5,234 bases of DNA from Chitinophaga pinensis (GTDB lineage: Bacteria; Bacteroidota; Bacteroidia; Flavobacteriales_D; Crocinitomicaceae), in contig CAMDGP010000171.1 in assembly GCA_945897765.1 (NCBI GenBank), forward strand, positions 1-5,234, written 5' to 3'. The notes beneath the pieces were generated by a model that did not search any database, was not told the DNA's origin, and was given only the letters and a program-made list of their open reading frames with translations. The position numbers and the translations under genes were made by a program. Position 1 is the first letter of the stretch, and every line of letters begins with the position of its first letter. This document shows, piece after piece, positions 1 to 5,234 of the stretch.

Positions 1-2
1 AT

Positions 3-665
3 TCGTGCGACAGCGTTGTGAATATATATCAAGATGGCGGAATTTATGATGTAACCTTGACAGCGACAGACATCAACGGTTGTACGAACTTTGCGACGTA
101 TGATAATTTCATTACCGTTTATCAGTCTCCGACAGCAGGAATTTTAGCCGACCCAACGTATTTATTTGCTGGAAACGACCAAACGAACATCACCAATCAG
201 AGTGTTGGAGCTGAGTTTTACATTTGGAATATGGGCGACAACCCAGTGAATCATTACTATTTTGAGCCAGGAAATTACACCTATTCAGCCAATCTTTCGG
301 ATACATTTATGATCACTTTGATTGCGATTTCGAGTGATAATTGCCCAGATACGGCTTACCAGCAAATCATTTTCGACAACGATCCATTTTATTATGTGCC
401 GAATACTTTTATTCCAGATGGCGATGGTGTCAATGATGTTTGGAATGTTGTTTTTTCTAGTCCTGAGGACGTAAAGAAATACACGATGCAAATTTTTGAC
501 CGTTGGGGAGAATTGGTTTTTGAAACGACAAACATCTATCAAGGTTGGGACGGAACGTACAGAAATAGCCAATGTCAAGATGGAACTTACGTGTGGAAAT
601 TGACATTTTCATGGGATGATTACCGCATTTTCCAGAACTTAGGACACGTGAATTTATTGAGATAG
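3..665 (+). CDS. Secreted PKD-domain protein with T9SS type B sorting domain, 3' part only
   Basis: This is the C-terminal 220 residues of a larger protein. The frame is open to the window edge, so the GTG at 18 is an internal valine codon, not a start. Seen: the end of one PKD/Ig-like repeat (GIYDVTLTATDINGC), then a second, diverged PKD-like segment (FYIWNMGDNP, about nt 123-390). Next comes a domain of about 89 residues from nt 396 to the stop, with VPNTFIPDGDGVNDVW, IFDRWGELVFET, GWDGTYRNSQCQDGTYVW and a GHVNLLR end. These are hallmarks of the gliding-motility-associated C-terminal domain (TIGR04131). Known of the family: it directs cargo across the outer membrane by the type IX system, and the mature protein is released or held at the surface. 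The PKD repeats suggest an adhesin or matrix protein, but the functional N-terminal part is missing, so the role stays open. Its 3' end converges on trpS. Confidence 0.93.
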   Translation, partial: SCDSVVNIYQDGGIYDVTLTATDINGCTNFATYDNFITVYQSPTAGILADPTYLFAGNDQTNITNQSVGAEFYIWNMGDNPVNHYYFEPGNYTYSANLSDTFMITLIAISSDNCPDTAYQQIIFDNDPFYYVPNTFIPDGDGVNDVWNVVFSSPEDVKKYTMQIFDRWGELVFETTNIYQGWDGTYRNSQCQDGTYVWKLTFSWDDYRIFQNLGHVNLLR

Positions 666-674
666 GGGAGAAGG

Positions 675-733
675 GATTACAGATTGGAAGATTACAAATT
701 GCAGATTTAATTTGCAATCTGTAATCTGCAATC
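675..733. repeat. Imperfect inverted repeat built on GATTACAGATTG, between convergent genes
   Basis: The 12-mer GATTACAGATTG at 675-686 recurs exactly in inverted orientation at 715-726, and a one-mismatch direct copy (GATTACAAATTG) lies at 690-701. A longer pairing joins 689-707 with 709-727: 19 positions with one A-C mismatch and one G-U wobble. Beyond a small internal loop it extends through GATTG (682-686) and CAATC (729-733). The single-base gap at 708 means the innermost pairs must open to form a loop. The element fills most of the gap between the sorting-domain gene and trpS, so a transcript from either side would fold into a long hairpin. No U-run follows on either strand, so it is not a textbook intrinsic terminator. 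It may act as a bidirectional transcript end or be a dispersed intergenic repeat; the second idea needs other loci to confirm. Confidence 0.8.
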
Positions 734-753
734 AAATAAACTAGTAATAATCT

Positions 754-1722
754 TTAATAACCAACTTTAGACCTCACTCTTTTCAGAACTTCTTTTGCAA
801 CATCTTTTGCTTTTAGCGCTCCGATTTCAAGTGCTTTATCAATCTGAGAAACATCAGCCATTAATTCGTTGAATTTTTTTCTTGGCTCAGCATATTTTAC
901 TAAAATCAATTCGTAAAGAGCTTGTTTTGCGTGACCATAGCCGTAATTTCCACCCAAATAATTTCCACGCATTATTTCAACTTCCGATTCAGAAGCTAAT
1001 AAATTGTAGAGTGCAAACGTGTGGCAAGTATCTGGATTTTTAGGTTCTTCCAACGGTGTACTGTCTGAAACGATTGACATGACTTGTTTACGCAAGGCTT
1101 TTTCTGGTAAGAAAATATCGATATAATTCCCTCTTGATTTACTCATTTTTTCGCCGTCGGTTCCTGGAATCAACATCGTATCTTCCTGAATTTTTTCTTG
1201 AGGCGCAATCAATGTTTCTCCATATTGTAAATTAAAACGACGAGCAACATCTGCTGCCATTTCTAAGTGTTGTTTTTGGTCTTTTCCAACAGGAACTATT
1301 TCGGCATCATATAGCAAAATATCAGCTGCCATAAGGATTGGGTAAGTGAATAATCCACCATTTACATCATCTAAACGATCCGCTTTATCCTTGAAACTAT
1401 GTGCTAAGGTCATCCGATTAAAAGGGTAAAAACAAAGTAAATACCACATCAATTCTGTCACTTCTGTCACATCGCTTTGGCGATAAAAAATAGTTTTATT
1501 GGTATCTAAACCAAAAGCTAACCACGTTGCAGCTGTTGCATAAGTATTTGAACGCAATTGCTCTCCATCCTTTATTTGAGTTAAAGAATGGAAGTCTGCA
1601 ATGAATAAAAATGATTCATTTTCTGGTTGTTGAGCTAAATTAATTGCAGGAATTATTGCACCCAAAATATTACCTAAATGTGGAGTTCCTGTGCTTTGAA
1701 TTCCTGTTAAAATACGAGCCAT
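754..1722 (-). CDS. trpS: Tryptophan--tRNA ligase
   Basis: This class I aminoacyl-tRNA synthetase joins tryptophan to tRNA-Trp in the cytoplasm, using ATP by way of tryptophanyl-adenylate. The protein is complete at 322 residues, close to the roughly 325-335 usual for bacterial TrpRS. Visible signatures: the N-terminal GIQSTGTPHLGN (residues 7-18), whose HLGN is the HIGH-type ATP-binding motif; YPILMAADILLY (127-138), where D134 matches the aspartate that reads the tryptophan indole NH in characterised enzymes; VGKDQKQH (145-152); and the KMSKS loop (192-196), intact. The ATG at 1720-1722 puts the GIQ motif at the usual distance from the N-terminus. There is no Shine-Dalgarno sequence, only an A-rich leader. 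A -7 type box lies 15 nt upstream. The gene converges on the sorting-domain gene and diverges from the acyltransferase gene. Nothing looks truncated or degraded. Confidence 0.98.
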   Translation of the reverse strand: MARILTGIQSTGTPHLGNILGAIIPAINLAQQPENESFLFIADFHSLTQIKDGEQLRSNTYATAATWLAFGLDTNKTIFYRQSDVTEVTELMWYLLCFYPFNRMTLAHSFKDKADRLDDVNGGLFTYPILMAADILLYDAEIVPVGKDQKQHLEMAADVARRFNLQYGETLIAPQEKIQEDTMLIPGTDGEKMSKSRGNYIDIFLPEKALRKQVMSIVSDSTPLEEPKNPDTCHTFALYNLLASESEVEIMRGNYLGGNYGYGHAKQALYELILVKYAEPRKKFNELMADVSQIDKALEIGALKAKDVAKEVLKRVRSKVGY

Positions 1723-1737
1723 TTAAAACTTTTTTTT

Positions 1738-1766
1738 CAAAATTAATGATTTCAAATGAAAGCAAA
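1738..1766 (-). promoter_or_regulatory. Putative Bacteroidota-type promoter of trpS
   Basis: Read on the minus strand, TAATTTTG (1738-1745) matches the TAnnTTTG -7 consensus exactly. TTTG (1763-1766) lies 17 nt upstream of it and fits the -33 element; reported spacers in Bacteroides and Flavobacterium are about 17-23 nt. Transcription would begin roughly 10 nt before the trpS ATG, giving a short A-rich leader. The assignment is from consensus only; such boxes also occur by chance in AT-rich DNA. Confidence 0.5.
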
Positions 1767-1791
1767 GGAGTATCTGCTGTTTTGAAATTAC

Positions 1792-1799
1792 TATATTTG
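1792..1799 (+). promoter_or_regulatory. -7 type box immediately before the acyltransferase start
   Basis: TATATTTG matches TAnnTTTG exactly and ends only 3 nt before the ATG at 1803. I see no TTG-type -33 element at the expected spacing (about 1765-1774 reads AAGGAGTATC). If the box is used, the transcript would begin at or next to the start codon and be leaderless. It may instead be a chance match, with the true promoter further upstream. Confidence 0.3.
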
Positions 1800-1802
1800 A
1801 CT

Positions 1803-2564
1803 ATGAAGACAATTATTGGAATATTTGGGTTGATTTGGAAGTTCTATATAGCTGTCATTTTTGTGTTTTTCGCAATTGTATTATATCCGTTTTTCTTTGT
1901 TATTTTGTTTCGGCCACAATGGAAAAAATTCAGTTTTTATCTGTTTATTTTTTGGAGTTGGATGATGCGATTTTTTTGTTTTTACCACATAAAAACAGTA
2001 GAAAATAATGAGTTACCTGACGGTCCTTATGTTATAATTGCAAACCACACTTCTTATTTAGACATCTTTTTCATGTATTCTATTTTGCCAAAACATCCTT
2101 TCGTCTTTCTTGGTAAAAGTGAAATTTTAAACTATCCGATTATTAGCACCTATTTCAAAAATTTAAATATCCCTGTTTACAGAGGAGATAAAAGTAAAGC
2201 CGGAAGAAGTTATACACTTGCATCTAAGGCGGTTGCAGATGGTTGGTCATTAGTGATATTTCCAGAAGGAGGGATTCCAGATCATCAATGTCCGAAAATG
2301 GTTCCTTTTAAAGATGGGGCATTTAAATTAGCAAAAGCACTAAATGTTCCGATTATTCCATTAACATTTACCAATAATTATAAACTTTTTTCAGATCCAA
2401 CTGAAATTCTGGGACCTGCAAGACCTGGAGTTGCTCGTTTGTATGTAAATCAACCGATTTCAATTATGCAAATTCAAGAAATGGAAGTAAATGAATTAAG
2501 AGATTTAAGTTTCGATTTAGTGAATGCTCCGATTTTAAAGGAACATCCTCATTTGAAAGATTAG
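1803..2564 (+). CDS. Lysophospholipid acyltransferase, PlsC family (probable 1-acylglycerol-3-phosphate O-acyltransferase)
   Basis: The family transfers an acyl chain to the sn-2 position of lysophosphatidic acid or a related lysolipid at the inner membrane, giving phosphatidic acid for phospholipid synthesis. From the ATG at 1803 the protein has 253 residues, typical of the family. Residues about 4-37 are strongly hydrophobic, and a second hydrophobic stretch covers about 45-61, which suggests membrane anchoring. Catalytic motif I is NHTSYLD (81-87, the HX4D pair H82/D87). Motif II lies around IPVYRGD (R127), motif III is FPEGG (153-157), and motif IV is VPIIPL (182-187). Motif III has G where many PlsC proteins have T (FPEGT). 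The frame stays open upstream to 1644, but that extension runs into trpS and adds no family sequence, so I chose 1803. ATG 1746 and a TTG at 1782 preceded by AAAGGAG are weaker alternatives. The exact acceptor (lysophosphatidate or an aminolipid precursor as in OlsA enzymes) cannot be decided from sequence. Confidence 0.9.
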   Translation: MKTIIGIFGLIWKFYIAVIFVFFAIVLYPFFFVILFRPQWKKFSFYLFIFWSWMMRFFCFYHIKTVENNELPDGPYVIIANHTSYLDIFFMYSILPKHPFVFLGKSEILNYPIISTYFKNLNIPVYRGDKSKAGRSYTLASKAVADGWSLVIFPEGGIPDHQCPKMVPFKDGAFKLAKALNVPIIPLTFTNNYKLFSDPTEILGPARPGVARLYVNQPISIMQIQEMEVNELRDLSFDLVNAPILKEHPHLKD

Positions 2565-2595
2565 TTCGCTATTTCTATAATAGGAGTTACTTTTG
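2565..2595 (+). promoter_or_regulatory. Putative Bacteroidota-type promoter of the TonB-dependent receptor
   Basis: TACTTTTG (2588-2595) matches the TAnnTTTG -7 consensus exactly and ends 17 nt before the ATG at 2613. TTCG (2565-2568) lies 19 nt upstream and is a one-mismatch version of the TTTG -33 element, at the preferred spacing. It sits directly after the acyltransferase stop codon, so the receptor is probably transcribed on its own, with or without readthrough. No regulator operator was recognised. Confidence 0.5.
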
Positions 2596-2612
2596 TACGT
2601 CAAATTTGTGCT

Positions 2613-4988
2613 ATGAATTCCTTAAATAAATTTTTTGCTATTATATTGATTATTTTGATTGCTAATTATCAATGTTATAACGCACAAAATTTACAAACCA
2701 TAAAAGGAACGATTTCGGACAAACAATCGCAGCAAATGATTTCTGAAGCAACGATTCAAATTTTAGAATCTAACCCTTTAAAAATTACAAAAACAGATAC
2801 AAAAGGAAATTATAAAATTGTCGATGTTGCTCCAGGTCGATATACATTAAGAATTTCTTATTCAGGATACCGAGAAGCAACTGTTTCAAATATCATGGTT
2901 TCTTCTGGAAAGGAAACGATTTTGGATATTCAATTAGAAGAATCTATTGCTGAAATTGGGGAAGTAACAGTTCAATTTAAAAAGAACGGCTTAAATAATG
3001 AATTGACGAGTGTCAGCGGACGTTCTTTTTCAATGGAGGAAGTAAATCGTTATGCTGGTGGACGCTCAGATCCTGCTCGATTAGCAGCTAATTTCGCAGG
3101 TGTGAGTTCTCCTGACGATACGCGTAATGATTTGGTCATCAGAGGAAATTCTCCGGTTGGTGTTTTATGGCGAATTGAAGGTTTGAATATTTCAAACCCA
3201 AATCATTTTTCGACAATTGGAACTACTGGAGGACCTGTTTCGGCGATAAATACCAATTTACTTAGGAATTCTGACTTTATGACTTCTGCCTTTCCTGCGG
3301 AATATGGTAATGCAAATGCAGGTGTTTTTGATTTAGGATTAAGAAATGGTAACAGCGAAAAAAGAGAACATACTTTTCAATTTGGAGTTCTTACAGGCTT
3401 GGAATTGGTTACAGAAGGCCCGATAAAAAAAGACAATGCTTCTTCTTATTTGGTTGCCTATCGCTATGGTTTTTCAAGTGTTGCTCAGTCGATTGGTTTA
3501 CCGATTGGAACAGCTGCAACGCCTTATTATCAGGATTTATCATTCAAAATTAATTCAGGAAATACTAAAATTGGCAAGTTTACATTTTTTGGTATTGGAG
3601 CGTTAAGTAGAATTGATTTTACACATGATAAAGTGGACAGTACAGATCTTTTTGCAATCCCAAATCGCGATAGTTATTTTACAAGTGAAATCGGATTACT
3701 TGGAGTGAAACATGTAATTCGCATTAATGAAAAGTCTTTTTTAAATACTGTAATTGGTGTCAATTATGCAGGTTCAAGTTATCTTCAAGATAGTTTAAAT
3801 CCAGTTGAAGAACCTATACGCACTATTGATAATTTGACAAAACGCGCAAATTTCACTTTAAACTCTTCCTTTAATTCAAAGATTAGTGCCAAGTTTTTTA
3901 TTAAAACAGGAATAATCGCTGAACTATTATCGATTAAATTGAATTATCGTAACAGAGAAAATTCGGTCGAATGGATAGAGTATTGGAATACAAATCAAAA
4001 AACAGGATTAATTCAAGCTTACGTTCACTCGAAATACAATTTTACAAATGAGTTAACCCTCAATCTAGGACTTCACACACAACTTTTAACCCTCAATAAT
4101 TCGTATGCAATTGAACCTCGGGTAGGAGTGAAGTACCAATTTTCAAAGAGCAGCACTCTTAGTTTTGGATACGGGATGCACAGTCAAATGCAACCATTAG
4201 ATGCTTATTTTTTCCAATCTTTTGATAGTGAAGGAAATGCACAGCTATTGAATAGAGGAATGGATTTCTCTCGCAGTCAGCAACTCGTAATGGGGTATGA
4301 AATTCTACCTTTTAAAAGTTGGCGATTTAAAACAGAGATTTATTATCAGTATTTGAGCAAGGTGCCAGTTCAAAAAAATTCGACAAGTTATTCGATGTTG
4401 AATGCAGGTGCGACCTTCTTTCCGAACGATAAAACCGATTTAGTAAATGCAGGAACGGGCGAAAACTATGGAGTTGAACTTACAATCGAACGCTTTTTTA
4501 GTAAAGGATTTTATGGTTTAATCACTGGCTCATTGTATGAATCTAAATATGTTGCATCCGACGGCATTAAGCGAAATACAGCTTTTAATGGACGTTATGT
4601 TTACAATGTTCTAATAGGAAAGGAGTTCAAAGTGGGTAAGGGAAAGCGAAATGCGATTGCATTGGATGTGAAGTTTACTCATGCCGGAGGAAGATATTAC
4701 ACGCCTATAAATTTGGAATTATCTCAATTGGTTCAATTTCAAGTTAATAAAGGTGATGTTTATGCTTATTCGGAAAAGTACTCTGATTTTATGCGCTTAG
4801 ATGTAAAACTGGGTTATACCATGAATTCTAAAAAGCGAAAAATTTCTCAATCTTGGTCATTTGATATCAATAATGTGACAAATAGAAAAAATATTTTCGC
4901 TGAACGATTCAATCCAAGTACAAATAGTATAAACATTGCTTATCAAATTGGATTTTTCCCAAATTTCGTTTACAGATTGCAGTTTTAG
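2613..4988 (+). CDS. TonB-dependent outer-membrane receptor with N-terminal carboxypeptidase-regulatory-like domain
   Basis: The protein has 791 residues and is complete. Residues 1-25 form a Sec signal peptide: a MNSLNK n-region, a hydrophobic core from about 7 to 17, and probable cleavage near NAQ-N at 25/26. C21 is not in a good lipobox. Residues about 28-110 are a CarboxypepD_reg-like beta-sandwich (IKGTISDKQSQQ, DTKGNYKI, APGRYTLRISYSGY), common at the N-terminus of Bacteroidota receptors. A plug domain follows at about 113-245, with VIRGNSP at 175-181 and AEYGNANAGVFD at 229-240. The rest, about 250-791, alternates polar and aromatic residues as a beta-barrel does and ends in FPNFVYRLQF, a typical aromatic beta-signal. 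The family imports scarce ligands such as iron chelates, cobalamin or glycans, powered by TonB-ExbBD. No SusD-like lipoprotein follows and the length is below the roughly 1000 residues of SusC, so a SusC role is unlikely. The ligand cannot be named. Confidence 0.93.
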   Translation: MNSLNKFFAIILIILIANYQCYNAQNLQTIKGTISDKQSQQMISEATIQILESNPLKITKTDTKGNYKIVDVAPGRYTLRISYSGYREATVSNIMVSSGKETILDIQLEESIAEIGEVTVQFKKNGLNNELTSVSGRSFSMEEVNRYAGGRSDPARLAANFAGVSSPDDTRNDLVIRGNSPVGVLWRIEGLNISNPNHFSTIGTTGGPVSAINTNLLRNSDFMTSAFPAEYGNANAGVFDLGLRNGNSEKREHTFQFGVLTGLELVTEGPIKKDNASSYLVAYRYGFSSVAQSIGLPIGTAATPYYQDLSFKINSGNTKIGKFTFFGIGALSRIDFTHDKVDSTDLFAIPNRDSYFTSEIGLLGVKHVIRINEKSFLNTVIGVNYAGSSYLQDSLNPVEEPIRTIDNLTKRANFTLNSSFNSKISAKFFIKTGIIAELLSIKLNYRNRENSVEWIEYWNTNQKTGLIQAYVHSKYNFTNELTLNLGLHTQLLTLNNSYAIEPRVGVKYQFSKSSTLSFGYGMHSQMQPLDAYFFQSFDSEGNAQLLNRGMDFSRSQQLVMGYEILPFKSWRFKTEIYYQYLSKVPVQKNSTSYSMLNAGATFFPNDKTDLVNAGTGENYGVELTIERFFSKGFYGLITGSLYESKYVASDGIKRNTAFNGRYVYNVLIGKEFKVGKGKRNAIALDVKFTHAGGRYYTPINLELSQLVQFQVNKGDVYAYSEKYSDFMRLDVKLGYTMNSKKRKISQSWSFDINNVTNRKNIFAERFNPSTNSINIAYQIGFFPNFVYRLQF

Positions 4989-5018
4989 AATAAAGTCAAT
5001 AGTGAAATAATCTTGGAA

Positions 5019-5234
5019 TTACTTCAACTCAATAATCCGCGCACCACTCGAAAGCGATTGTTTTGTTACCACCCAAGGCATAGCCAAATCATTATTTAAA
5101 ATTTGATTTTTATTGGAATAATGAATTGTAAATTTCTTTGAATCAATCTCCAAAATTCTACCTTGTTTCGATTTTGAAATTCTAACATTTTGATGGTCAA
5201 TATTCAAATTAGCATTTTTCTTGTGAATTGAAAC
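5019..5234 (-). CDS. Unidentified protein, C-terminal part only
   Basis: On the minus strand the frame is open from the window edge to a TAA at 5019-5021, giving the last 71 residues of a protein that starts beyond the window. The TTG at 5205-5207 is an internal leucine codon, not a start. The visible sequence is lysine- and isoleucine-rich and polar, with possible beta-strand stretches (GRILEIDSKKFTIHYS) and a C-terminal MPWVVTKQSLSSGARIIELK. I see no transmembrane segment, cysteine pair or motif that identifies a family. It converges on the TonB-dependent receptor gene, with 30 bp between the two stop codons. Codon use resembles the neighbours and the frame is free of stops to the edge, so it is probably a real gene end, but no function is offered. 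Confidence 0.6.
   Translation of the reverse strand, partial: VSIHKKNANLNIDHQNVRISKSKQGRILEIDSKKFTIHYSNKNQILNNDLAMPWVVTKQSLSSGARIIELK

Noticed and set aside
285..578. Open frame on the minus strand inside the sorting-domain gene
   Set aside because: It lies wholly antisense to a well-supported coding frame and its translation has no recognisable domain.
457..735. Open frame on the minus strand across the end of the sorting-domain gene and the inverted repeat
   Set aside because: Its N-terminal part is translated repeat sequence and the rest is antisense to conserved domain codons; no family features.
1730..1737. T-run as a terminator tail
   Set aside because: It lies in the trpS leader, with no hairpin before it on the plus strand; it reads as the A-rich leader typical of this phylum.
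1764..1770. AAAGGAG Shine-Dalgarno-like sequence
   Set aside because: It lies 32 nt before the chosen ATG, too far to serve it. It could only support a TTG start at 1782, and Bacteroidota rarely depend on such sites.
1644..1802. Upstream extension of the acyltransferase frame by 53 residues
   Set aside because: Part of it is antisense to the conserved trpS N-terminus, the added residues show no PlsC family sequence, and the ATG at 1803 gives a normal-length protein starting at its hydrophobic anchor.
2596..2607. Second TTTG-containing stretch (CAAATTTG) just before the receptor start
   Set aside because: It lacks the TA at the start of the -7 consensus and would leave almost no leader; TACTTTTG at 2588-2595 fits better.
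1..5234. CRISPR array, tRNA or rRNA gene, insertion sequence, riboswitch or defence cassette
   Set aside because: I looked across both strands and saw no regularly spaced repeats, no cloverleaf pattern, no transposase or terminal inverted repeats of an IS, and no effector or nuclease gene.

Overview
The window looks like ordinary chromosomal DNA from a Bacteroidota bacterium, most likely of the Flavobacteriia type. Four things support this: a type IX secretion (T9SS) type B C-terminal sorting domain, a TonB-dependent receptor with an N-terminal carboxypeptidase-regulatory-like domain, an AT-rich composition, and TAnnTTTG promoter boxes with almost no Shine-Dalgarno sequences. I cannot name a species.

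Layout from left to right. (1) Positions 3-665, plus strand: the 3' end of a large secreted PKD-repeat protein that ends in the gliding-motility-associated type B domain. (2) Positions 666-753: a short gap between two convergent genes, holding an imperfect inverted repeat built from a GATTACAGATTG unit. (3) Positions 754-1722, minus strand: a complete tryptophanyl-tRNA synthetase gene (trpS). (4) Positions 1723-1802: an 80-bp divergent intergenic region with a -7 type box for each flanking gene. (5) Positions 1803-2564, plus strand: a membrane-anchored PlsC-type lysophospholipid acyltransferase. (6) Positions 2613-4988, plus strand: a complete 791-residue TonB-dependent outer-membrane receptor with its own likely promoter. 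(7) Positions 5019-5234, minus strand: the C-terminal 71 residues of an unidentified protein whose start lies beyond the window.

The genes do not form one pathway. trpS is housekeeping, the acyltransferase belongs to phospholipid synthesis or remodelling, and the receptor and the T9SS cargo both act at the cell surface. Strand switches and separate promoter-like boxes suggest mostly single-gene transcription units. No mobile element, CRISPR array, RNA gene, toxin-antitoxin pair or defence-type system was seen, and no new multi-gene system is claimed. The points most worth checking are the inverted repeat, the promoter box lying almost on the acyltransferase start codon, and the absence of a SprF-like partner downstream of the T9SS cargo gene.
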